NCBI RefSeq assembly: GCF_044759095.2 | Contig: NZ_JBIYSM020000005.1 | Location: forward strand, 1 to 64,000 | DNA: 64,000 nt | From: JBIYSM02 sp044759095 | Lineage (GTDB): Bacteria > Bacillota > Bacilli > Brevibacillales > Brevibacillaceae | Direction of reading: 5' to 3' | In this document: positions 34,626 to 43,487 of the stretch, one piece after another | Layout: each line of letters opens with the position of its first letter | How positions within the stretch are numbered: position 1 is the first letter of the stretch | The notes under the pieces: generated by a model | Told to the model about the DNA's origin: nothing | Seen by the model: only the letters and a program-made list of their open reading frames with translations | The model's database searches: none | Made by a program: the position numbers and the translations under genes

Positions 34626-35084
34626 ATGAAAAAAACGACAAAAGGAATGCTTGCTGCTGCTGTGGCTGGAGTGGCCATTTTCGCTACACAGGCTTGGGCC
34701 GACGGGGGGGTCTCCGGCGTTCCCGGCTCTGTTGACGATCCGGTTGTAACCAAAAGCTACGTGGATCAACAAATCCAGCAAGCGCTGGCAAATGCGGGAG
34801 GCACAAGCACGCTGACCGTGGTGGAATTGAACAAGGGACAGACCTTGTACGGCTTTGAAGGCACCGAGTTTATCGTCCGTACCGGCCAGGTAGTCTCTGT
34901 TGCCGGAAACAAAGGGGACGGGCTGACCGACATCACTGCGGGAGCCGATCTTCGCGCCGGAGCTCCTGTCGCGCACAATCATCTGCTGCTGATCGCCCGT
35001 TCCGACAACCGCGGGCTGCGGCTTGATTCAAAGTACAAGGGCATCGCGCACGTAATGGTGCGAGGAAAGTACGAATTGCGTTAA
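34626..35084 (+). CDS. Small secreted protein of unknown function
   Basis: 152 residues from ATG 34626; GTG 34623 directly before it has equal claim (SD GGAGG at 34611). Signal peptide, cleavage near TQAWA-DGG (residue 25). A short helical piece KSYVDQQIQQAL is followed by a compact beta-rich domain (LTVVELNKGQTLYGFEGTEFIVRTG, GLTDITAGADLRAG, GIAHVMVRGKYEL). I do not recognise it. It lies 22 bp after the SLH protease and probably shares its transcript. Confidence 0.75.
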   Translation: MKKTTKGMLAAAVAGVAIFATQAWADGGVSGVPGSVDDPVVTKSYVDQQIQQALANAGGTSTLTVVELNKGQTLYGFEGTEFIVRTGQVVSVAGNKGDGLTDITAGADLRAGAPVAHNHLLLIARSDNRGLRLDSKYKGIAHVMVRGKYELR

Positions 35085-35091
35085 ATCGTTG

Positions 35092-35120
35092 TTGACACGA
35101 CATAGAAAAAGAATTATTCT
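35092..35120 (+). promoter_or_regulatory. metK promoter
   Basis: Perfect -35 TTGACA (35092-35097), 17-base spacer, -10 TATTCT (35115-35120); transcription would start about 10 bases ahead of the riboswitch. Confidence 0.8.
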
Positions 35121-35134
35121 ATTATGCGTAATGG

Positions 35135-35296
35135 ATACTCTTATCCAGAGCAGGCGGAGGGACTGGCCCGATGAAGCCCGGCAACCGACTTGAAGCGGTG
35201 CTAACCAGCAGAACGGAGAACTGTTCTGGCCGATAAGAGGTTAGGGAACGCATACAAAAGGCACCTTTTCCTCAAACGGGAAAAGGTTTTTTTTTG
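35135..35296 (+). promoter_or_regulatory. SAM-I (S-box) riboswitch with intrinsic terminator
   Basis: P1 arms CTCTTATC (35138-35145) and GATAAGAG (35232-35239) enclose the conserved S-box core: AGAGCAGGCGGAGGGA, CCGATGAAGCCCGGCAACC and GGTGCTAACC. The expression platform is ACCTTTTCC / GGAAAAGGT (35263-35271, 35279-35287) with a T tract. When S-adenosylmethionine binds, the terminator forms and metK is switched off, so product controls its own synthesis. Confidence 0.96.
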
Positions 35297-35361
35297 CTTG
35301 TTAAAAACCCGCTTCGGCACCCACACTATCTGTATGGAGGATAAAGGAGGTAGTTTTCACC

Positions 35362-36573
35362 ATGGCTTTGCAAAAAGGTCGTCGACTCTTCACTTCTGAA
35401 TCTGTTACCGAAGGTCATCCGGACAAGATTTGTGACCAAATCTCCGACGCTGTTCTGGATGCGATTCTGGCAAAAGACCCAAATGCCCGCGTAGCGTGCG
35501 AAACATCCGTTACCACCGGTCTCGTGCTCGTTGCGGGTGAAATCACCACCAACACATACGTAGACATTCAAAAGCTGGTGCGCGATACCATTCGTGAAAT
35601 CGGTTACGATCGCGCCAAGTTCGGTTTTGACGCCGATACTTGCGGGGTAATCACGGCGATCGGCGAGCAATCTGCCGACATCGCTCTGGGTGTGGACCAG
35701 GCACTCGAAGCGCGCGAAGGCCAAATGACGGACGAAGAAATCGAAGCAATCGGTGCCGGTGACCAAGGTCTCATGTTCGGCTTCGCTTGCAACGAGACTC
35801 CTGAACTGATGCCGCTGCCGATCAGCATGGCGCATCAACTGGCTCGCCGCCTGACCGAAGTTCGCAAAAACGGCACGCTGGAGTATCTCCGCCCGGACGG
35901 AAAAACGCAAGTAACCGTTGAATACGACGGAGACAAGCCGGTTCGCATCGATACCATCGTGATTTCCACCCAACACGCTCCGGAAGCAAGTCTGGAACAA
36001 ATCAAGAAAGACTTGATGGAGCAGGTGATCAAACCGGTCGTTCCAGCTCAATTCCTGGACGATCAAACCAAATACTTCATCAACCCGACCGGCCGTTTCG
36101 TAATCGGCGGTCCTCAAGGCGACGCCGGCTTGACTGGCCGCAAAATCATCGTTGACACCTACGGCGGCTATGCCCGTCACGGCGGCGGTGCTTTCTCCGG
36201 GAAAGACCCGACGAAAGTGGACCGTTCCGGCGCATATGCAGCCCGCTATGTTGCGAAAAACATCGTGGCTGCCGGTCTTGCCGACAAGTGCGAAGTGCAA
36301 GTCGCTTACGCAATCGGTGTGGCACAGCCGGTATCCATCAGTGTCGATACGTTCGGCACCGGCAAAATCTCCGAAGAGGACCTGGTGAAACTGGTACGCA
36401 AGCACTTCGATCTGCGTCCGGCAGGCATCATCAAGCAACTTGACCTGCGCCGTCCGATTTACAAGCAAACCGCTGCATACGGTCACTTCGGCCGCAACGA
36501 CCTGAACGTTCCATGGGAGCGCACAGACAAGGCGGAAGACCTGAAAAAAGACGCTGCAGAATTGGCGAAGTAA
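35362..36573 (+). CDS. metK: S-adenosylmethionine synthetase
   Basis: 403 residues, full length. Signatures: TSESVTEGHPDKICDQISDAVLD (ATP-binding His), GAGDQGLMFGFACNET, and GGGAFSGKDPTKVDRSGAYAARY. It makes SAM from methionine and ATP in the cytoplasm. SD AAAGGAGGT. Codons are strongly biased toward preferred ones, as expected for a highly expressed gene. Confidence 0.98.
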   Translation: MALQKGRRLFTSESVTEGHPDKICDQISDAVLDAILAKDPNARVACETSVTTGLVLVAGEITTNTYVDIQKLVRDTIREIGYDRAKFGFDADTCGVITAIGEQSADIALGVDQALEAREGQMTDEEIEAIGAGDQGLMFGFACNETPELMPLPISMAHQLARRLTEVRKNGTLEYLRPDGKTQVTVEYDGDKPVRIDTIVISTQHAPEASLEQIKKDLMEQVIKPVVPAQFLDDQTKYFINPTGRFVIGGPQGDAGLTGRKIIVDTYGGYARHGGGAFSGKDPTKVDRSGAYAARYVAKNIVAAGLADKCEVQVAYAIGVAQPVSISVDTFGTGKISEEDLVKLVRKHFDLRPAGIIKQLDLRRPIYKQTAAYGHFGRNDLNVPWERTDKAEDLKKDAAELAK

Positions 36574-36586
36574 ACAGAAGAGCGAG

Positions 36587-36618
36587 AAAGCCTAGTGACC
36601 AACCACTAGGCTTTTTTT
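36587..36618 (+). terminator. metK terminator
   Basis: AAAGCCTAGTG (36587-36597) pairs with CACTAGGCTTT (36604-36614), followed by T residues. Confidence 0.92.
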
Positions 36619-36646
36619 GTGCAGCCACTAGGATCGTGTTCGGGAC

Positions 36647-36729
36647 CCCAGCCGACACCGGAAAGGGACCCCACTCGGCACAGCGGTAGTTTTCGCCGAG
36701 TGGGTAAAGCCTAGCTTAAGTCGGCTGGG
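36647..36729. repeat. Nested double inverted repeat of unknown role
   Basis: Outer arms CCCAGCCGAC (36647-36656) and GTCGGCTGGG (36720-36729) enclose inner arms CCCACTCGGC (36670-36679) and GCCGAGTGGG (36695-36704); both stems are perfect 10-mers. No T tract follows, so it is not a simple terminator. The loop side contains AAAGCCTAG, also found in the metK terminator stem. Confidence 0.75.
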
Positions 36730-36824
36730 ATTCTTGCTGTAAGATTTTGTAATGGAATTACATACATAAAGGATTTTGTGCCATGCTGTCGAAATGGTAA
36801 AGAAGAGGTTTAGGAGGGATTTCC

Positions 36825-37841
36825 TTGCAGAAGAGACGACTGTTCCTCCTGGTGTTTTTGTTTTCGTTTGCGCTGGTTGTGAGCGGCGGACTGCTGGCAG
36901 GGAAGATATTTCCGCAAAAAAATGCGTCGGAAGTGCAACATTTTCCCCGGGTCCCTACGTCTATAAGCACAAGCGAGTTGGGGCCTGCTAATCCAAACGT
37001 CACACCGCCGCCAAAATCAGACAAAAGGAAACAAGTCTGGTATAAAAATCAGGTTGTCGTCTTGACGTATCATCACGTAACAGATCAAACAGATCAGCGT
37101 TATGTCATCGCTCCCGATCAATTTGCGGAACATATGGCTTTCCTTTATGAAAACGATCTGCATCCCATTTCGCTCTCAGAGTTTTTGCGTTTCGTGTCTG
37201 CCGGCGTTTTACCGACAGAAAACGCCGTGCTCATCACCTTTGATGACGGTTACGAGAGCTATTACACGAAAGCGTTTCCCGTGTTGCAGCAGTTTCACTT
37301 TCCTTCCGTGAATTTTTTGATCACCGGCCGTTTGCGTGATACAGTAGAGCGGAAGCGGGAAAACATGACCACTCCGCTGAGCGTTCAGCAGGTGAAGGAA
37401 ATGCTGGCTTCGGGATTGGTTGAGTTTGGCTCCCATACGTACAGTCTGCATGAACAGGCGACGAAAAACGAATGGGGGGAGCTTGGCCCGCAAACTGCCC
37501 CTGTTTATCTGGAAGATTTGGAGCGACTGGAAGACGATCAGGGATACCGCGACCGGCTATACGTGGACTTTACGATGTCGCGTGTAGGCATCTCGGATCT
37601 GATCGGGCGCCCGATCGACACCATCTCCCTGCCGTTCGGGTATGGCAACGAGATCGTGCTGCAAATGGCGCAGCAGGCAGGATATCACTACGTTTTCAAT
37701 TCCAAGCCCGGGGTCGTTCGAGCTGATGTGAATCCGCTGGCGATTCCCCGTTTTGATGTAGGGTTGCGCGAAATCGATGTATCGAAACTCCATCAATTGT
37801 TCACGAAAGCGAAAAACGAGTTTGAAGGAGAGCAATCATGA
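36825..37841 (+). CDS. Polysaccharide deacetylase (NodB-type), membrane-anchored
   Basis: 338 residues from TTG 36825, 7 bases after AGGAGG. An N-terminal hydrophobic segment (LFLLVFLFSFALVVSGGLLAG) serves as anchor or signal. The catalytic domain has VVLTYHHVTD, then LITFDDGYESYY (Asp-Asp motif), VEFGSHTYSLHE (the HSxTH-like segment) and TISLPFGYGN. It removes acetyl groups from GlcNAc polymers of wall or matrix. Its stop overlaps the degS start (ATGA), an unusual tight link to the regulator pair. Confidence 0.9.
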   Translation: MQKRRLFLLVFLFSFALVVSGGLLAGKIFPQKNASEVQHFPRVPTSISTSELGPANPNVTPPPKSDKRKQVWYKNQVVVLTYHHVTDQTDQRYVIAPDQFAEHMAFLYENDLHPISLSEFLRFVSAGVLPTENAVLITFDDGYESYYTKAFPVLQQFHFPSVNFLITGRLRDTVERKRENMTTPLSVQQVKEMLASGLVEFGSHTYSLHEQATKNEWGELGPQTAPVYLEDLERLEDDQGYRDRLYVDFTMSRVGISDLIGRPIDTISLPFGYGNEIVLQMAQQAGYHYVFNSKPGVVRADVNPLAIPRFDVGLREIDVSKLHQLFTKAKNEFEGEQS

Positions 37842-38980
37842 ACAAAGAGATTAACATCGGCATGCTGGATGGAGTGATCAAGCGGACGATACAAACCGTA
37901 GAAGCAAGTAAAACTCAAATCTTTAATATAGCGGAAAGTGCCCGTCAGGAAGGCAATGCGATGAAGCTGGAGCTTCACGAACTGCGCCAGGAAATCGAGA
38001 AAGTGATCAAGCAGGTGGACATCCTCGAGATCAGCTATCGCAAGGCGCGGAATCGATTGGCCGTGGTCAGCCGCAACTTCGATACCTACACGGAAGAAGA
38101 CATCCGGCTTGCCTACGATGAAGCCAGCAAACTCCAGGTGGAGCTTTCCATCAACCGGGAGAGGGAAAACAACCTGAAACGACGGCGGAACGACCTGGAG
38201 CGCCGCTTGCGAAACCTGGAGGAGACGATTAGCCGCGCTGAGGGACTCATGACGCAGATGGGTGTCGTGTTGGGATACCTGACCGGCGATTTAAGCAAGG
38301 TTGGAGAAGCGCTGGAGACAGCGAAACAGCACCAGCTGATGGGGTTGAAAATTATCCAGGCGCAGGAGGAAGAACGGAAGCGGGTCGCCAGAGAAATTCA
38401 CGACGGCCCGGCACAATCGATGGCAAACGTCGTTCTGCGCACAGAAATTGTGGAGAAGATGCTGAAAAACGAACGCATCCTGGAAGCGCAAATGGAACTC
38501 CACGAATTGAAAGAAATGGTTCGCATGAGCCTGGCGGAGGTTCGCCGAATTATCTTTGATCTTCGGCCCATGGCCCTGGACGACCTCGGTTTGGTGCCTA
38601 CGCTCCAAAAATATATCCAAACCTTTGAGGAGCGCACCAAACAGACGGTTGACCTGGTTGTATTCGGCAAGGAACAGTCGCTGAAAAGCTCGGTAAAAGC
38701 GGCGATCTTCCGGCTGGTTCAAGAATGTTTGAACAATGTGGAAAAGCATGCAAACGCCAAAATCGTTCAAGTGAAGCTGGAGTTCCTGGATGAAAATCTG
38801 CATCTGGTTGTCAAAGACGATGGTGTTGGATTTGACATGAAAGACCGGGCTGCAAACGGGTCCTCTTTCGGACTGATGGGGATGAAGGAACGGACGCAGC
38901 TTTTGGAAGGGAGCATGGAAATTCAATCAACACTGGGACAAGGCACCAAGGTCATGTTCCAGATTCCGACCCGTATGTAA
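37838..38980 (+). CDS. degS: Sensor histidine kinase DegS
   Basis: 380 residues, cytoplasmic, no membrane segment. Long N-terminal coiled coil (about 40-180), phosphoacceptor helix EERKRVAREIHDGPAQSMANV with the conserved His, then the HATPase_c domain (ECLNNVEKHANA, KDDGVGFD, SFGLMGMKER). In Bacillus DegS phosphorylates DegU to control exoenzymes, competence and motility. The placement directly ahead of comF and the flagellar genes matches Bacillus. Confidence 0.96.
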   Translation: MNKEINIGMLDGVIKRTIQTVEASKTQIFNIAESARQEGNAMKLELHELRQEIEKVIKQVDILEISYRKARNRLAVVSRNFDTYTEEDIRLAYDEASKLQVELSINRERENNLKRRRNDLERRLRNLEETISRAEGLMTQMGVVLGYLTGDLSKVGEALETAKQHQLMGLKIIQAQEEERKRVAREIHDGPAQSMANVVLRTEIVEKMLKNERILEAQMELHELKEMVRMSLAEVRRIIFDLRPMALDDLGLVPTLQKYIQTFEERTKQTVDLVVFGKEQSLKSSVKAAIFRLVQECLNNVEKHANAKIVQVKLEFLDENLHLVVKDDGVGFDMKDRAANGSSFGLMGMKERTQLLEGSMEIQSTLGQGTKVMFQIPTRM

Positions 38981-39013
38981 AGAGAGGAAGATCTGCAAGG
39001 AGGATGATGAAGC

Positions 39014-39721
39014 ATGGAGAAAAGGCAGGAAGAGATCAGCATTGTGCTCATTGACGATCACCAGCTTTTCCGCGAAGGGGTAAAGCGGATTTTGGAGATG
39101 GAAAAAGACTTTCGGGTTGTCGGTGAAGGGGCCGATGGGGAAGATGCCTACCGTTTGGCGGAGCATCACAAGCCGGACGTGCTGTTGTTGGACATCAACA
39201 TGCCAAACGTAAACGGCGTATCGGCGTCCGAACATGTGATTTCGGTCAGTCCGAAAACCCGCGTGATCATTTTGTCCATCCACGACGATGAAGGGTACGT
39301 ATACCGGACGCTTCGCTCCGGTGCATCCGGCTACCTGCTGAAGGAAATGGGGACAAGCGATCTGGTTGAGGCAGTGCGAGTGGTTGCTACCGGCGGTGCC
39401 TACATTCATCCGAAGGTGACAGGCAAGCTCATCGAAGAGTTTCGCCGGTTAAGCGAGCAAGAGGGAGCCTCCGAGCGCAGCCTGAGCGCTGATGATGCGC
39501 AATCGGTTGATCCGCGCCTCATTGAATCCCTGACCCGCCGTGAACGCGAGGTCCTGCAGTTGATGGCGGAAGGAAAAAGCAACCGGGCCATCGGAGAGTT
39601 TTTGTTCATTAGCGAAAAGACAGTGAAAAACCACGTCAGCAGCATTTTGCAGAAATTGAATGTGCAAGACCGTACCCAGGCTGTTGTCATCTCCATTAAA
39701 AACGGATGGGTGAAACTGTAA
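39014..39721 (+). CDS. degU: Response regulator DegU
   Basis: 235 residues. Receiver domain with acidic pair near residue 10 (IDDH), phosphoacceptor Asp in VLLLDINMPNVNG and Lys in YLLKEMG; C-terminal LuxR-type HTH (LTRREREVLQLMAEGKSNRAIGEFLFISEKTVKNHV). SD AAGGAGG. Controls secreted enzymes, competence and flagellar genes with DegS. Confidence 0.97.
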   Translation: MEKRQEEISIVLIDDHQLFREGVKRILEMEKDFRVVGEGADGEDAYRLAEHHKPDVLLLDINMPNVNGVSASEHVISVSPKTRVIILSIHDDEGYVYRTLRSGASGYLLKEMGTSDLVEAVRVVATGGAYIHPKVTGKLIEEFRRLSEQEGASERSLSADDAQSVDPRLIESLTRREREVLQLMAEGKSNRAIGEFLFISEKTVKNHVSSILQKLNVQDRTQAVVISIKNGWVKL

Positions 39722-39787
39722 CATCCGCTCAGGCCGCACCCTGAACGAGCCATCCGGCATACCCTGTTAACAGGAGGGGATATGACC

Positions 39788-40162
39788 GTGATAGAAGAAT
39801 TGGTGGTGTGGATGCTGGCGGCATATGGCTGCTCCTCTCTCTTGGTGACCTTGTTAAACAGATTGGCTGATCAAGCAATTGTGCGTGCCGGTGAGCCCCA
39901 TTTACATTATGAGGTTTTGCTGTACAACTCGGAACACTGTTTGGAGGGCACGGTTCGGCGTTTGATGAGTCGGTCTGTCCTGCAGGGCAGGCCTATCCAA
40001 ATTTCGTTCGTTGATTTTGGATCCACCGATGACACCTTAAAAATAACAACTGTGTTCGAGCGGAAGCAGCATGAGTTTGCAGGAGACGGCAAACCGGATA
40101 CAATAGCCCCGCCCATCACGATTGACCTTCGTAGGTCCAAAGAGCAGGAGAGCCGAATGTAG
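39788..40162 (+). CDS. Small membrane-anchored protein with glycosyltransferase-like fragment
   Basis: 124 residues from GTG 39788 (10 bases after AGGAGG); ATG 39782 would be only 4 bases from the SD. One N-terminal hydrophobic segment (VVWMLAAYGCSSLLVTLL), then a piece resembling the first part of a GT-A fold: HYEVLLYNSEHCLEGTVRRLMSRS and ISFVDFGSTDDTLKI. There is no acceptor or catalytic half, so a full enzyme is unlikely. Its stop lies inside the terminator stem that follows. Function unknown. Confidence 0.65.
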   Translation: MIEELVVWMLAAYGCSSLLVTLLNRLADQAIVRAGEPHLHYEVLLYNSEHCLEGTVRRLMSRSVLQGRPIQISFVDFGSTDDTLKITTVFERKQHEFAGDGKPDTIAPPITIDLRRSKEQESRM

Positions 40163-40175
40163 CTCTCCTTTTCTG
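40146..40175 (+). terminator. Terminator before comFA
   Basis: AGGAGAGC pairs with GCTCTCCT around an 8-base loop, followed by TTTCT; the stop codon of the small gene is in the loop. Confidence 0.75.
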
Positions 40176-40262
40176 TTTGATGGGGAAAAAATTTTGCGCG
40201 ATCCCCAGTCTTTTTGCAGACTGAAAGCAAACAAGCCTCTTGGGGCAGGAGGTCAGGTTCGC

Positions 40263-42074
40263 GTGAGAGAGTACATGCTGTATGTAAAAGTGGAAAATCA
40301 GGCACCACAGACGTACATAACGCCTTGTTTTGAAGTGGATCAGGTCTTTTGGAAGGAACGCGAGGGCTGCCGGTTGTATGTGATCGGAAAAAGCCCGTCG
40401 CTCGCCATGGCCTTTTATCTGCGCGGCCAGTTGAACGAACGTTTGAAGGGACAGCCTGTCGACGAAGCATCAGTAGAGGGGCTTCGCCGGCTGGCGCATG
40501 ATTGTGTGCGGGAAGCGAATGGACTGTACGGACGGGAAACAAAGGAGCTGCCTCCATTCCGTTTACAACCGGCGGCTTCTGCTGCGGCGGCGTGGGAGCC
40601 GGGGGAAGACTGGCAGAGGCGAGTGGAGCTTCTTGCGAGGTTGCTAAGCGGTCGAGCGCTGCTTTGGGAAGAGGCGGAATCGCTGCTGCAGAAGCATGGT
40701 GCTTGTCACGGAGACATTGTCTCTCCACTGCAATGGCTGGCGCTGCGCGGAGACCTTGTCTGGCTGCCGGGCATACAGCTGGACGTGCACAGGGGGTGGT
40801 GGAAGCATCGGTTGCACATGACCTGCCGACGCTGCGGAAGCGAAGATGCGATTCTGTTGACCGTGTGTCACTCTTGCGGACAAGGCTGTGCCTACTGTCA
40901 CGCCTGCCTAGGGATGGGCAGGAGCAAATGCTGTACGCCGTATCTGTGCATGCCCGCCAAGCCTGCGCTGCGTGAGCAGGTCGCCTCTCCCTTGCGCTGG
41001 AGCGGCACGTATTCGCCGCTGCAGGCTGAGGCGGCTGAGCGGGCCCGTCAGTTTGTCAGCCGAAACGAGGCGGCTTTGTCCGCCTTTCTCATCTGGGCCG
41101 TCTGCGGCGCGGGCAAGACGGAACTCATCTTTCCTGCCATGGAGGAGATGCTGGGCGCAGGAGGACAGGTATTGATCGCCACTCCTCGCAAGGACGTGGT
41201 GCTGGAGCTTGCGCCTCGCCTGCAAAAAGCGTTTCCGGTGAACCGCGTCATCGCCGTGCACGGTTCCAGTCCGGACAAGTGGGAGGAGGGAGACATTTTT
41301 ATTGCCACCACCCATCAGGTGATGCGGTACTACCGGAAGTTTCCGCTGGTGGTGGTCGACGAAGTGGATGCGTTTCCGTTTCACAACAATAAAGCCCTTT
41401 ATCACGCTGTTGCCCGGGCGGTTATGGCGGAGGGGAAGCTGCTTTACCTGAGCGCGACGCCCCCGCGCTACCTGCAAAAAACGCTGGTATCGCGGAGCTT
41501 AATAAATCCGTCGCTTCATTCTAATACCCATGTCCTGCTGCCAAAGCGGTATCACGGACATCCGCTGCCGGTCCCCAAGGCAGTCGTCACCCGGAAGCCC
41601 GTGCCTCGCCTGCTGGATTTGATCCGCACTTCGTTTCAGCGGGAGCGGCAGGTGTTTGTTTTCGTGCCTCGGGTGGAGGACGTGGCTCGCGTTCTTGCCG
41701 ATATAAAAAGGTGGCTGCCCGAACACGCAAAAGCCATGGAAGGGGTTCATGCCGCCGATCCGGGTCGGGAGCAGAAAGTTCTTCGATTTCGGGAAAAGCG
41801 ATCCCGTTTGCTGGTGACCACCACCATTCTGGAGCGGGGGGTAACCATTCCGCGCAGTGACGTCGCCGTTTTGGGTGCCGACGCCCCCGTTTTTGACGAG
41901 GCGTCACTGGTGCAGATCGCGGGACGGGTGGGTCGATCCGCTGATGCTCCGGGAGGGACCGTCCTGTTTTTGATGCAACATCGTGCCCATGCCCCGTATG
42001 CAGCGATTCGCCAGATCAAAACCATGAATGCCTTGGCTGGACGCATCAAGGAGGGGGCTGAAGATGCCGGTTGA
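40263..42074 (+). CDS. comFA: Competence DNA-uptake helicase ComFA
   Basis: 603 residues from GTG 40263, 9 bases after AGGAGGT; ATG 40275 is a later option. The first 170 residues are variable; a four-Cys zinc region follows (CRRCGSEDAILLTVCHSCGQGCAYCHACLG). Helicase motifs: Walker A CGAGKTE, DEAD-type VVDEVDAF, LSATP, then TTTILERGVTIP and QIAGRVGRSAD. ComFA drives single-stranded DNA through ComEC during transformation. Longer than the Bacillus subtilis protein because of its N-terminal part. Overlaps comFC by 11 bases. Confidence 0.93.
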   Translation: MREYMLYVKVENQAPQTYITPCFEVDQVFWKEREGCRLYVIGKSPSLAMAFYLRGQLNERLKGQPVDEASVEGLRRLAHDCVREANGLYGRETKELPPFRLQPAASAAAAWEPGEDWQRRVELLARLLSGRALLWEEAESLLQKHGACHGDIVSPLQWLALRGDLVWLPGIQLDVHRGWWKHRLHMTCRRCGSEDAILLTVCHSCGQGCAYCHACLGMGRSKCCTPYLCMPAKPALREQVASPLRWSGTYSPLQAEAAERARQFVSRNEAALSAFLIWAVCGAGKTELIFPAMEEMLGAGGQVLIATPRKDVVLELAPRLQKAFPVNRVIAVHGSSPDKWEEGDIFIATTHQVMRYYRKFPLVVVDEVDAFPFHNNKALYHAVARAVMAEGKLLYLSATPPRYLQKTLVSRSLINPSLHSNTHVLLPKRYHGHPLPVPKAVVTRKPVPRLLDLIRTSFQRERQVFVFVPRVEDVARVLADIKRWLPEHAKAMEGVHAADPGREQKVLRFREKRSRLLVTTTILERGVTIPRSDVAVLGADAPVFDEASLVQIAGRVGRSADAPGGTVLFLMQHRAHAPYAAIRQIKTMNALAGRIKEGAEDAG

Positions 42075-42819
42075 CGTCTGTATGGCCTGTGGTCAACACC
42101 TTGGCTCCGTGAACCGGGAGCGTGTCATCCGTCTTATCGCCAAGCGATTGTCGCAGCCGTCCACTTATCCGGTCGTTTTTCGATGCGCGGAACAGCTCCG
42201 CCTTTGCGGGAGATGCCTGGAACAACTTCCGTTGATCGGAGAGGTCATCTGTTCCAGCTGCGGCCGGGCTCTTTTGACTCCTTCCCGATGCGGAGACTGT
42301 CAAGCAGTCGCCGGGGATCCCCTCTCAGCGAACCGCAGCCTGCTTCTCTACAATGAATGGGGAAAACAGCTGCTGGGCCGCTTTAAATACAGAGGAGACG
42401 AACGGCTGGCTGAGTTTTTCGCACGCTTGTTGGCGGTGGCCTATTATCGGTATTACTACGGTCAACGGATTCAACTGATTACGTACGTTCCCCTTCACCC
42501 GGTGAGACTGACGGAGCGGGGATTTAACCAGGTGGAGCTGGTTGCCGTGAGACTCGGCAGGATTCTCCGGCTACCTGTTCGACCCTTGCTGACCCGCGTC
42601 AAACAGACGGACAAGCTAAGTCAGCAGACTGGGAGAGCTTCCCGCCGGGAGAGCATGAGAGGAGCATTCGCTTTCTCCCCGCCGCCCGATCCCATTCGCC
42701 CAACCCACATCGTCATCATCGACGATATTTACACCACCGGATCCACCCTGCGCTCCTGCGCAGCCGCCATCCAGGCAGCGCAACCTTGTCAAATTTATGG
42801 ATTAACCATCTACCGATAG
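42064..42819 (+). CDS. comFC: ComFC, phosphoribosyltransferase-like competence protein
   Basis: 251 residues from ATG 42064 (SD GGAGGGGG). Zinc-type Cys pairs (CMACG; CGRCLEQL; CSSCGRALL; CGDC), then a PRTase domain with YVPLHPVRLTERGFNQVE, TDKLSQQTGRASRRESMRGAF and the PRPP motif VIIDDIYTTGST. Partner of ComFA in DNA uptake. Confidence 0.95.
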   Translation: MPVDVCMACGQHLGSVNRERVIRLIAKRLSQPSTYPVVFRCAEQLRLCGRCLEQLPLIGEVICSSCGRALLTPSRCGDCQAVAGDPLSANRSLLLYNEWGKQLLGRFKYRGDERLAEFFARLLAVAYYRYYYGQRIQLITYVPLHPVRLTERGFNQVELVAVRLGRILRLPVRPLLTRVKQTDKLSQQTGRASRRESMRGAFAFSPPPDPIRPTHIVIIDDIYTTGSTLRSCAAAIQAAQPCQIYGLTIYR

Positions 42820-42901
42820 CCAATTTGTCCCATTTACGATATCATTAGGGAAAAGGTGATAAGTATCTTCGGCATAACGGGTAGATAAAGGAGTTGTTTC
42901 G

Positions 42902-43330
42902 ATGGCTCTGGGAAAACTGGCAAACTGCACGAGGTGCGACACGTTGTTTTTAATGGCCACACGGGATATTTGTCAAAAATGCTACGTAGAAGTGGAACAG
43001 GAATATGAAAAGTGTGCAAGATTTTTGCGCAAACGCGAAAACCGCGGTTCCACCATCCATCAGGTAAGCGAAGCGACGGGCGTCACTGTCAAGCAGATTA
43101 CCCGTTTCATCAAGGAAGGCCGGATTTCCATCGTGGACAATCCCCACATGGGCTATCCGTGCGAGAGCTGCGGGATCCTCATCCGCAGCGGCAATCTGTG
43201 CGACGCCTGCGCCGGAGGATTGAAGCGGGAGATCGTCCAGCAGCTCGATGTGGACAAGCGTCTGGCTGAAGAGCAGCGCCAGAAAAACGCAGCTGCATCG
43301 TATCGAAGCAAGACGAACCATGACGAATAG
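42902..43330 (+). CDS. yvyF: Flagellar operon protein YvyF
   Basis: 142 residues. Cys pairs near both ends of the first 100 residues (NCTRCDTLFL ... CQKC; YPCESCGILIRSGNLCDAC) and a MerR-like short helix (HQVSEATGVTVKQITRFIKEGRI). Conserved gene between comF and flgM in Bacillus-type genomes; may inhibit or tune flagellar regulators. Followed by a terminator. Confidence 0.92.
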   Translation: MALGKLANCTRCDTLFLMATRDICQKCYVEVEQEYEKCARFLRKRENRGSTIHQVSEATGVTVKQITRFIKEGRISIVDNPHMGYPCESCGILIRSGNLCDACAGGLKREIVQQLDVDKRLAEEQRQKNAAASYRSKTNHDE

Positions 43331-43367
43331 TTTTCAGCGGAAATAGCTAATCGTTTTTCTCATAATT

Positions 43368-43408
43368 GCCGATGATACTACTAAGACGTAGTATATCGGC
43401 TTATTTTT
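43368..43408 (+). terminator. Terminator after yvyF, overlapping a SigD-like -10
   Basis: GCCGAT-g-ATACTAC (43368-43381) pairs with GTAGTAT-ATCGGC (about 43388-43400), followed by TTATTTTTT. The first bases also form TAAT-N16-GCCGATGA (43348-43375), close to the SigD consensus TAAA-N15-GCCGATAT, where flgM would be expected to have a SigD promoter. Confidence 0.75.
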
Positions 43409-43487
43409 TATGCTGCACAAGCTTCGCCTCGCCACGGCTCGGCGGTCCACGCTTTTTTAGTGCGGTTTTGAGAGGATGGATATAAAA

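Noticed and set aside
35326..36486. Long minus-strand frame opposite metK
   Set aside because: metK is certain; the opposite frame runs into the riboswitch and is an artefact of codon bias.
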